64,000 nucleotides of DNA from Arthrobacter koreensis (lineage in GTDB: Bacteria > Actinomycetota > Actinomycetes > Actinomycetales > Micrococcaceae): contig NZ_WACG01000005.1 in the NCBI RefSeq assembly GCF_009193255.1, forward strand, positions 1 to 64,000, written 5' to 3'. Positions within the stretch are counted from its first letter, which is position 1; every line of letters starts with the position of its first letter. The translations under genes and the position numbers were made by a program. Shown one piece after another: positions 26,097-33,334 of the stretch. Below the pieces are notes generated by a model that was not told the DNA's origin, searched no databases, and saw only the letters and a program-made list of their open reading frames with translations.

Positions 26097-27378
26097 TCTT
26101 TTCCAGCTTTCTTTCAAGCGGCGTGCTGACGATAGTGTTTTTTGTTTCTGTGGTTCGCAGCGGGACCAAGAGGATTTGCCGGATGGCAACCCCTCCCAAT
26201 GCCGCCCCGAAGGCTGCAGCCAAAGGAGCGAGAGCAGCATTTGCGGTGAAATGTACGACGAGGACGACGGCGCCCAGGGACACCACCGTGTCGGCGGATC
26301 GGATGAGGAAGATCCGCGATGGACTGGATCTGACTGCGGCTAGGACCCCGTACGGGGTGGCGGCCGAAACCGCCGCAGTGTAGGCCAGCCAGCCGGCCAC
26401 CGCGGTCAGTTCAGGCAGGCTGCCGAGCAGGAGCGGCCCGGCAACTGGCAAAGCCGCCAAAGCCACCGCGGTACAAACCGCTGTCATGCACAACAGGGCC
26501 AGCACACCGCGGTCCGCCCGACGGAGCAACTGGCCGAGGGGAACTGTGCGGGCACGGGCAAAGGACGCAAAAAGGTATGAGGAAATGCCTCCCACCACAA
26601 GCATCGCGGGCGCAGCGTACACCCGCGCCAGCTCCAGTGCCCCGCTGGCCTCGAAGGCAACCAGCAGCACCACTGCACTCCGCAGGGCGGTCAGCAGGGC
26701 CGGTCGGAGAGCCTGCTGTGCCGCGCGCCAGCTGCCATAGGCTGCGACTGTTCGCCACTGCGCGCCCCGCAGGCTGACCAGGACCCGTTCGACGACGGGA
26801 AGCGCTACGACTCCGGCGACCGCGCCGGCGGCCTGGCCGACGGCGATGGCAGCCAGGAATGATGTCACGGTCAGCTCCGTCCGCTCTCCCAGCACCAGCA
26901 GGAGAAGCAGGGCCGCTGCTATGACTGTCAGATCCATCAGCACGATTCGTTGGAAGAGCAGGCAGGCCATATGCACGCGCCGCACCACGTCCTCGATCAA
27001 GTAGGCGGCAATGGCCAGACCCAGCAGGAAAGCCTGCATAGGGTCGACCAGGCCCAGGGCCCATACCACCAGCGGGACGGCGACGGCACACCCTGCAGAC
27101 AACAGGAACAGCCACACCTGCAGCCCCGCGCGAACCGCGTTCGACTGGCGGTTCAGCACCGTCAGTGAATCACCGACGAATCCGCTGGTAGTTGCTGCCG
27201 AGAGGACAAGCAGTCCATAGAGCACGCTCAACAGGCCAAGGCTGCCCAGGTCCAGTGAGCGGGCGGCGACAGCGAGAATCAGAAAACTGCCGAGGGCCTG
27301 GCTGGCCTGGGCCCCCACGGCCCCGACCATGGCGCCATAACGGGTGGCGCGGTGGGAAAGGACGGCCCTGCGGGTCAC
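26089..27378 (-). CDS. Wzx-like polysaccharide flippase
   Basis: A 429-aa membrane protein with about twelve to fourteen hydrophobic helices, of the polysaccharide-biosynthesis (MATE/MVF-like) flippase type. The N-terminus has ATRYGAMVGAVGAQASQALG, typical of Wzx-like proteins. In the locus it would move the lipid-linked repeat unit across the membrane for the polymerase at 15926-17164. The GTG start at 27378 overlaps the stop of the lipoprotein gene (GTGA). Its own end overlaps the start of the giant secreted protein by 8 bases. Sequence identity in this family is low, so the assignment rests on topology and context. Confidence 0.8.
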   Translation of the reverse strand: MTRRAVLSHRATRYGAMVGAVGAQASQALGSFLILAVAARSLDLGSLGLLSVLYGLLVLSAATTSGFVGDSLTVLNRQSNAVRAGLQVWLFLLSAGCAVAVPLVVWALGLVDPMQAFLLGLAIAAYLIEDVVRRVHMACLLFQRIVLMDLTVIAAALLLLLVLGERTELTVTSFLAAIAVGQAAGAVAGVVALPVVERVLVSLRGAQWRTVAAYGSWRAAQQALRPALLTALRSAVVLLVAFEASGALELARVYAAPAMLVVGGISSYLFASFARARTVPLGQLLRRADRGVLALLCMTAVCTAVALAALPVAGPLLLGSLPELTAVAGWLAYTAAVSAATPYGVLAAVRSSPSRIFLIRSADTVVSLGAVVLVVHFTANAALAPLAAAFGAALGGVAIRQILLVPLRTTETKNTIVSTPLERKLEKNA

Positions 27379-28070
27379 GGCAAGTCACCACTGAACACCA
27401 AAGGCGCGTGGGAACCGTTCAGATCGATATACAGAACGGGGTCCGTGGCACCAGCCGGCAATTGAAAGGCGTACTCGGCCTCAGTTACCGCCCCCGGTTC
27501 CAACTTTCCGGTCAGGTCGAATGCCTCAACGCCCCTGTATAGGGGCGCTGCCGACACTCGGTCTTCGCCGTAGGTCAGTGTCGGTACGACGGCGGTCAAG
27601 TCCAGGGTGTCGGAGGAGCCATTGCGCACGGAGACCGTAAACACGATGTATTCGGCTCCTGCCACCACGCCGATTCCTTCTTCGTCGACAGTCCCCCGCC
27701 GAATGTTCGATGTTGCCGCGACAACTCCGTCCTCGTAGACGGCCTCCCCGTCGAAGGAGGAGGGCTCCACCAGCACCGGATTCGCGGCGGCATCACTGCG
27801 AAGAACCGCGGGGGCACCATCGGCAGACTGTGCGTTCTCCGGCTCGAATGCGGGCCCGCCCACTGGTCCAGAACTCTCGTCCGGTTCAGGTGTAGGCCGC
27901 GGATCCGCAGTGAGGGCTTGTGCGGAGGCCGCGGGTCCGGGCGCCTGCACGGCGTCGGTGGAATTGCCGGAACAGCCCGCCAGCAGCAGCGCGGTTATGC
28001 CCACCAGCACTCCCCGATACTTGCGGAGGTTATGGCCGGGATGTGCCCCTGCCGTTGTTCTATTGCCCAT
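27375..28070 (-). CDS. Putative lipoprotein of the polysaccharide locus
   Basis: A 231-aa protein of unknown function. The N-terminus has a basic region then GVLVGITALLLAGC, a lipobox with the modifiable Cys at residue 33. A low-complexity acidic, Pro-rich stretch (about 45-80) follows, then a beta-rich domain (about 100-231) with VEYIVFTVSVRNGSSDTLDL-like strands resembling DUF4352-type immunoglobulin-like folds. It probably sits on the outer face of the membrane. It is the first gene of the run that continues into the flippase and downstream genes, overlapping the flippase by GTGA. A role in polymer export or anchoring is inference. Confidence 0.72.
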   Translation of the reverse strand: MGNRTTAGAHPGHNLRKYRGVLVGITALLLAGCSGNSTDAVQAPGPAASAQALTADPRPTPEPDESSGPVGGPAFEPENAQSADGAPAVLRSDAAANPVLVEPSSFDGEAVYEDGVVAATSNIRRGTVDEEGIGVVAGAEYIVFTVSVRNGSSDTLDLTAVVPTLTYGEDRVSAAPLYRGVEAFDLTGKLEPGAVTEAEYAFQLPAGATDPVLYIDLNGSHAPLVFSGDLP

Positions 28071-28268
28071 AACGAGGTCGCTTATCTTTTGAAATAACTG
28101 ATGTGTAGAAGTTGGAGAAACGTATCTTTCCCGGGGCGATCAGCGCTTGAGTACCGCCTACTGCCTTATCTGTTTCCGACTCCGCACCGCCGCGGTGAAT
28201 CACTTGGTTTTGGATTCGATTTACTTGTGTCCTGGATTCAGGAGACGGCTGGCCTCCGCAGGACGGCT
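28071..28268 (-). promoter_or_regulatory. Probable promoter region of the lipoprotein-flippase operon
   Basis: 198 bases between the sugar transferase stop and the lipoprotein start. The part near the lipoprotein (28080-28240) is clearly AT-richer than its surroundings, with stretches such as TTATTTCAAAAGATAAG on the minus strand. It also contains GAGTACCG at 28149-28156, similar to motifs upstream of the sugar transferase and the LuxR genes. No -10/-35 pair is certain. Confidence 0.4.
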
Positions 28269-30014
28269 CTAATAGGCGCCAGATGGACGGAACATCTGCG
28301 CCACGGTCCGCCAGAGGATAATGATGTCGCCGGCGAGGGACCAGTTCTCCACGTAGTAGAGGTCCAGCCGCACTCCGTCTTTCCAGTTAAGTTCGGACCG
28401 GCCGTTGGTCTGCCACATACCGGTGAGTCCGGGCTTGATGTAGAGGCGGCGATGGACCCGATCGCCGTACTGCGCCACCTCACGCGGCAGCGGAGGCCTG
28501 GGACCAACCAGGGACATGTGTCCCAGGAAGATATTCCAGAGCTGGGGCAGCTCGTCCAGGGAGTACCTGCGCATCCAGCGGCCGACGTCGGTTACGCGAG
28601 GATCGTGCTGCATTTTGAAGAGCAGTCCTGCACCTTCGTTACGATCCAGCAGACCGGCGAGGTCGTCTTCCGCGGTCTGAACCATGGACCGGAATTTGAG
28701 CATTTCAAAGACTTCCCCGCCGCGACCCACCCGTTCCTGGCGGAACAGGATGGGACCGGGGCTGTCACGGCGAACCAGCAGGGCGAGTACGAGGAACACG
28801 GGGGTCAAGGCCAGGAGCGCGAGTCCGGACAGGACCACATCCAACGCGCGTTTGAGCAGGTGTTTTCCTCCTGCATACTGCGGCAGCTCAACGTGCATGA
28901 GCGGCAGGCCTTCAACCGGTCGGGAATGGATGCGGGGTCCGGCGACGTTGGTCAGGCCAGTCGTCAGGATCAGCTGGACCGCCGATTCCTCGAGTTTCCA
29001 GCCCAGCTCCTGGACGTAACCACTGCCGCCCTTGGTAGGGCCGGCGACGATGACGGCGTCGGCACCATGGGTGGTGACTGCATCAACTACGTGCTCGGCA
29101 TCCGACACCACCGGCAGGCTGACCCCGTCCACGTCCAGGCTGGAGCGTGGCTTGCCGCTGACCGCCACGCCCACCACCTTGTAGGCCGCGCCCGCCTTGG
29201 CTGCGATCTGGTGAACGACGTAGCGCACGTCCTTAGGACGACCGAGCACCACCACGCGGGAGAGAAACCTTCCGCGTTGGCGTTGCCTCTTAAGCCACTG
29301 GCGCACCGTCCAGCGCGAGCAGATGAGGCCGACTGTTCCTGCTGGGAGCACAAACGCGAAATAGCCCCGTGCGACGTCGAACTGCAGGACGAAGGAAACA
29401 AACACCATTCCGGCGGTCACGGCAAACGCTGCGTTGACTAGCCGCTTATATTCGTCTGTTCCCATTCCCGTGATTCGGGGATCCCGGCTTCGGTACGCGT
29501 GCAGCGCCAGCATCCAGCCCGCCCCAAGCAACATGGAGAAAACCCAGTAGGTGGTGGCCAGGTTGCCTACGCGGAGTTCGGCTGCCTGGGTACCAAACCT
29601 GGCCACGGTTCCGGCCAGCAGAGCCAGAGCAACAACCAGGGCGTCAGTGAGGATGAGAATCCGTTCATAGCGGCGGTTCCAAAACGCTGCAGTGCTCCTC
29701 GGAACACGTGATGCGCTGGGGGAACGCGTAATGAATGGCGGGAAGACAAAGGGCTGTGTCGGCAGCGCTGCAGATGCTGCCCCGGCGGTTTCTGCCGTGC
29801 CGGCCGAAGTGGCGGGGGCTGCCGCGGGTGAGAACGCATACTGGGCCTGCAGTGTGCTGCCGGAGGCCTGCGCCTGGAAAAGTGCCTCGCCGCCTCCGTG
29901 CCTCGGGGACTGAGTATGACGCCGGATTCCGGGAGGCGCCGGGGCCTGTTCGGCAACACGTCTTGCTTCCCCCTCCAGGACCTTGCCCGGCAGCCGATGT
30001 GTATTTGCGCTCAT
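28269..30014 (-). CDS. Initiating polyprenyl-phosphate sugar transferase (WbaP/WcaJ-like)
   Basis: A 581-aa phosphoglycosyltransferase that starts repeat-unit synthesis by placing a sugar-phosphate on undecaprenyl phosphate. A variable N-terminal tail (about 1-115) is followed by four hydrophobic helices and a Rossmann-like CoA-binding-type region (about 250-370). The catalytic domain (about 385-581) starts LLKRALDVVLSGLALLALTP. It has RVGRGGEVFEMLKFRSM, the Asp-Glu dyad in SLDELPQLWNIFLG, GPRPPLP, and KPGLTGMWQTNGRSEL. The start ATG 30014 places MSANTHRLPGK first; an in-frame start at 30086 is possible. A ~600-base spacer with palindromes and a hairpin lies upstream. The sugar added is unknown. 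Confidence 0.9.
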   Translation of the reverse strand: MSANTHRLPGKVLEGEARRVAEQAPAPPGIRRHTQSPRHGGGEALFQAQASGSTLQAQYAFSPAAAPATSAGTAETAGAASAALPTQPFVFPPFITRSPSASRVPRSTAAFWNRRYERILILTDALVVALALLAGTVARFGTQAAELRVGNLATTYWVFSMLLGAGWMLALHAYRSRDPRITGMGTDEYKRLVNAAFAVTAGMVFVSFVLQFDVARGYFAFVLPAGTVGLICSRWTVRQWLKRQRQRGRFLSRVVVLGRPKDVRYVVHQIAAKAGAAYKVVGVAVSGKPRSSLDVDGVSLPVVSDAEHVVDAVTTHGADAVIVAGPTKGGSGYVQELGWKLEESAVQLILTTGLTNVAGPRIHSRPVEGLPLMHVELPQYAGGKHLLKRALDVVLSGLALLALTPVFLVLALLVRRDSPGPILFRQERVGRGGEVFEMLKFRSMVQTAEDDLAGLLDRNEGAGLLFKMQHDPRVTDVGRWMRRYSLDELPQLWNIFLGHMSLVGPRPPLPREVAQYGDRVHRRLYIKPGLTGMWQTNGRSELNWKDGVRLDLYYVENWSLAGDIIILWRTVAQMFRPSGAY

Positions 30015-30085
30015 AGAGAGTCCGTCATCCTTCGTAGCTCGCCTTCCAACGGCCACTAACCTAGGATCACGGGAGTCCACCGGCA

Positions 30086-30102
30086 CGAGTACCCGGTACT
30101 CG
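30086..30102. promoter_or_regulatory. Perfect palindrome CGAGTAC-N3-GTACTCG
   Basis: CGAGTAC (30086-30092), CCG, GTACTCG (30096-30102): a perfect 7-bp dyad 72 bases before ATG 30014. A further GCACCTACTCG lies 30 bases upstream. Position and symmetry suit a transcription-factor site for the sugar transferase. Which protein binds is unknown; the adjacent LuxR array is the obvious candidate. Confidence 0.45.
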
Positions 30103-30132
30103 CCTCACTGGACCAATCTCGCTCCCATGGAT

Positions 30133-30143
30133 GCACCTACTCG
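30133..30143. promoter_or_regulatory. Shared 11-mer GCACCTACTCG (copy 1)
   Basis: Identical to 36228-36238, in the spacer before the second LuxR gene, and close to GTACCTACCCG at 39139-39149. Here CTACCCG follows at 30149-30155, about one and a half helical turns on. Possible operator half-site. Confidence 0.35.
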
Positions 30144-30283
30144 CACGGCTACCCGCTTAAGATTCGGCACCTCATTAATCCCGCGGCGAAACCCCGGAGA
30201 CTGCTGGTCAGGGCGGAATGGACGCGGTTTCAGAAGGGAGAAAACGCCACCCGGGTCCGTGGAAGACAGGACAGCGAAGAGGG

Positions 30284-30343
30284 GGAGCCGGCGACGGCTG
30301 GGGGGAAGTCTGGGTCTCAGCAGACTTCGACGCCGCCGGCTCC
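30284..30343. repeat. Two-part hairpin, copy A of a duplicated noncoding element
   Basis: Outer arms GGAGCCGGCG (30284-30293) and CGCCGGCTCC (30334-30343) enclose inner arms AAGTCTG (30306-30312) and CAGACTT (30321-30327). The 3' side (CGACGCCG, CCGCTTCGGGAGGCCCG) resembles that of the hairpin at 44829-44885 on the other side of the LuxR array. It lies 270 bases beyond the last LuxR stop and could be a terminator, a leader structure or a dispersed repeat. Confidence 0.55.
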
Positions 30344-30613
30344 GCTTCGGGAGGCCCGCGCACACACGAGGTGCGGTCCTGACGGTCAGTGGAGAGCACC
30401 TGCGCTTAGCAGAACCAGGGTTGATGTGCCTGGCTCTTGACCTTCGCAGCTCCGCCGTACTGACAACCCCAGTCAACGGCAGGATTGTCCCCGCCACACC
30501 AGTAGTTCGCACTTCAAAAAGCGTGCGGGTCACTTAATCCGCATGTTTCCGTACCCTACGGACCGCGGCTTCTACTTGTGCCCATAGCTGGCAAGACCGG
30601 GCCGCAATGGCGG

Positions 30614-33334
30614 TTACGGCACCGCTGCAGCCTTGGGCTCTGCCTCGAGCGCCCGGTATACGGCTTCCAGCTCGGTTCTCTTGCTGATACCCAGCTTCAC
30701 GTAGATACGGTAGACATGGCCTTCCACAGTGCGCTGCGACAACGTGAACTTCGTGGCAATGTCCTTGGACCCGGCACCTTCGAGCAGAAGCTCGACGATT
30801 TCGTGCTCGCGCCTGGTCAGCCTGACCTGGTGCACGCTCGGGCTGAGGTATGCGACGGTGACCCCTGCGAGTTCTTCCCGTCGCCGCCTCAGCTGCTGGA
30901 TCAGAGCCCGCTGGCGGCGCAGGTTGTTGTGGGCACCGTAGTAGCGAATGGCATGGCCCATGCACTCGACAGCAACCAGGTACTTCCTGCGGCGCACTGC
31001 CTCGTCCGCTGCAGCGACCATCCGTTCGGGATTGTCTGCCGCGACAGCGGCAGCATATGCGTGAAGGGCCGCAGCTTCACCGCCTTCGAAAAAGCCGGTA
31101 AGGTCCATGAGGCGTTTTGACTGCTTCAGGTCACCGACGGCGAGCGCCAATTCCAGGATGTCCTTCTCAGCTGCGAACTGTCCCAAAGCACGAGCCTCCT
31201 CAGCCAGCGACCGTACCTGCGCCGGTGGTGGTTCCTCACTGCTCTGGGGAGCCAGCGCTGCCGCCGCAAACGCACGGGCTGCCAGTTGAAGCCCCTTCGG
31301 TCCCGAGTAACCTAACCCCCTCAGCTCAGCCGCGAACCTAGCCGCCGGGGAATCGTCATCCACAACAACTGCGGCATACCCTGCAACGGACATCGCATAC
31401 GGCAGCAGCCTCTCCGGGTCCTTGGATCGAAGGGCGCCGATAGCCGGCTTCAACCGGCGAAGGCCTTTACGGAACCGGCCCTGGTGAATCTCCAGGGCAC
31501 CTTCAAGCACGCCGATACTGCCGCCGTAAGCCAGCAGGCTGGCGGGTTCCGCCCTCAGCTGTCCGGCGAGCAGTTCTTCAAGTTCCGCGAAGTTTCCGCC
31601 GTGCAGCAACGCGAAGGCACGACGGACCCACACGGCTGCCCGTACTCCGCTTTGTGAATTGGGGTCAAGCTCGAGTTCCCTCTGTGCCTTGCCGGCAGCC
31701 TGCAGGGCGTCCTGAATGGCACCGGCAGCGGTGTACGCCTCGCATACCAGGGAATAGCCCAGTGCCCGAAGCTCATGCTGCCCAGCTGTCCGTCCCGGGT
31801 TCGCGGTGTCCGCATGCAGCAGGTCCCGGGTAGTGGCTTGGCTTTCTCCCGGAACCAGCAGGTCTCCGTCGGCTATCCGCGCCCAAAGAGCCAGAACGCT
31901 CTGTCCCGCCGCAACCCAATCGGTACGCGGGCTTCCGTGGTCCTGAAGCAGGGACTCCCGCTCAGCCCATTTCCGAGCCAGGTTGCGGAGCCGCTTGCCC
32001 GCAGATTCCGAACAGGCGGCAAGCTGCGCCGAAGCGAGTACTGCAAGGTCCAGGGTCTCTGCGTCCGCGGCTGCCGCAAGTGCGTCTTCCAGCCCCGCCC
32101 TGGCGTCAGCTATGTTTCCAAGCATCAGCTGGGCAACTGCCGCCTCGATGCGCGACCTTCCTCCCAGAGGACCGGGCTGGACCGCCTGGGCGAGACGGAG
32201 GGCCAGTTCGCTGTCGCCGTCGGCGTTTGCCGTCCTAGCCGCTTGCAGGAGGTCCGTATCTTTGGGCGCTTCCCCGCAGTCCAGTGCCCACGCGGCGTGG
32301 AGAGTATCCCGGTAAGGCCCGCCCGCGGGCCCACCGGAATGCATGAGCTGCCGGCGGATTTCCATACTGCGCACCGGCGGCACCAGGGAGCGGATGGCAT
32401 GGGTATGGAGTGGCTGGGCGAGCTGAAGCTGGTCGGCAGCTTCCGGAACCGGAGCGAGGTATCCATCGTCGATCAGTGCCTGCACGGACGCCGGATCCCC
32501 AAAGGCCGTCAGGATGGGACGGGGAATGGCCGTGGCCAGCGCGACTGCCTCCAGTACCGCGCGCTCCGCATCTGTCCGGCTCATGAGGAGCCGCTTGGCA
32601 AGGTCTTGGACCGTAGGCTCCAGCCCTGGGGAGAGGGCGCGGAGGTACCAGGAGCCGTTGCTCTCAAGCAGTTCGCCGCGCCTGCGTGCGCCTTCCAGAA
32701 GTGCCTTCGCGTACAGCGGGTTTCCACCCGATACCCGTGCCAGCACCCCACTGGAGGCCCGTAACACCGTGCCGCCCAGTTCCCGAACGCACAGGCGGTG
32801 GATCGCTTGCTGGGTCAGCGGTTGGAGGTCCAGCCGTGACAGCAGGCCGTCCCGTGCCAGGGAAAGGAGCTCCTGGAGGTTCGTGCTGCGGGCACGGGAG
32901 AGGACCAGCAGGCGCAGTTCCCCTGACATCGCCAGCTGGACCAGTACGTGGCTCGACGCTTCGTCCAGATGGTGGGCGTCCTCCACCACGAGCAGTGCCG
33001 GGGCGTCCCCGGCCTCTGCGCGAACACGGAAGAACCGGCGGATGTTCCGGAGGACCATCAGCGGGGAGTCCATGTCTCCAGCCAGTGCCCGTTCCATGAA
33101 CGGTGTCAGTGCTCCATAGGGAATACGGGCCAGCACCGGGCTGCTGTGGATCCGGTACGGCGTTACGATTCCTTCGAGCCGGCGCAGTACTTCCTCGGCG
33201 AGTGCGCTCTTGCCCATCCCTTCCGGAGCCATGACAATCGCCCCCCTGAGCATTGGATCCAGGAGATGGTTCGAAACCTGTTCAGCTTCGGCACTGCGCA
33301 GCATCTCCGGTGCAGCTGACGCTTGGTGGTTCAT
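30614..33334 (-). CDS. LAL-type AAA/LuxR transcriptional regulator (array member 5)
   Basis: A 906-aa regulator with an N-terminal ATPase: Walker A APEGMGKSAL near residue 38, Walker B LLVVEDAHHLDE near 115, and the IPYGALTPF element near 72 found in all five array members. A long helical middle (about 330-830) may be TPR-like. The C-terminal LuxR HTH (about 840-900) has LTRREHEIVELLLEGAGSKD and SQRTVEGHVYRIYVKLGISK. This large ATP-binding LuxR layout binds an effector and activates transcription. ATG 33334 is favoured over the overlapping GTG 33337 because AGGGGG lies seven bases before it. It overlaps the upstream LuxR stop, so the pair is coupled. Confidence 0.88.
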   Translation of the reverse strand: MNHQASAAPEMLRSAEAEQVSNHLLDPMLRGAIVMAPEGMGKSALAEEVLRRLEGIVTPYRIHSSPVLARIPYGALTPFMERALAGDMDSPLMVLRNIRRFFRVRAEAGDAPALLVVEDAHHLDEASSHVLVQLAMSGELRLLVLSRARSTNLQELLSLARDGLLSRLDLQPLTQQAIHRLCVRELGGTVLRASSGVLARVSGGNPLYAKALLEGARRRGELLESNGSWYLRALSPGLEPTVQDLAKRLLMSRTDAERAVLEAVALATAIPRPILTAFGDPASVQALIDDGYLAPVPEAADQLQLAQPLHTHAIRSLVPPVRSMEIRRQLMHSGGPAGGPYRDTLHAAWALDCGEAPKDTDLLQAARTANADGDSELALRLAQAVQPGPLGGRSRIEAAVAQLMLGNIADARAGLEDALAAAADAETLDLAVLASAQLAACSESAGKRLRNLARKWAERESLLQDHGSPRTDWVAAGQSVLALWARIADGDLLVPGESQATTRDLLHADTANPGRTAGQHELRALGYSLVCEAYTAAGAIQDALQAAGKAQRELELDPNSQSGVRAAVWVRRAFALLHGGNFAELEELLAGQLRAEPASLLAYGGSIGVLEGALEIHQGRFRKGLRRLKPAIGALRSKDPERLLPYAMSVAGYAAVVVDDDSPAARFAAELRGLGYSGPKGLQLAARAFAAAALAPQSSEEPPPAQVRSLAEEARALGQFAAEKDILELALAVGDLKQSKRLMDLTGFFEGGEAAALHAYAAAVAADNPERMVAAADEAVRRRKYLVAVECMGHAIRYYGAHNNLRRQRALIQQLRRRREELAGVTVAYLSPSVHQVRLTRREHEIVELLLEGAGSKDIATKFTLSQRTVEGHVYRIYVKLGISKRTELEAVYRALEAEPKAAAVP

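Larger units (their letters stand above)
30015..30613. other. 599-base noncoding spacer between the sugar transferase and LuxR array
   Basis: No convincing gene on either strand: the open frames here are basic, low-complexity and without ribosome binding sites. It contains the GAGTAC palindrome (30086-30102), an 11-base GCACCTACTCG copy (30133-30143) and a two-part hairpin (30284-30343), listed separately. It probably holds the end of the LuxR operon transcript and the promoter and long leader of the sugar transferase. Confidence 0.6.

Noticed and set aside
30105-30533. A 142-codon minus-strand frame between the sugar transferase and the LuxR array
   Set aside because: Arg/Ser/Pro-rich with no ribosome binding site or domain; it overlaps the hairpin and looks noncoding.
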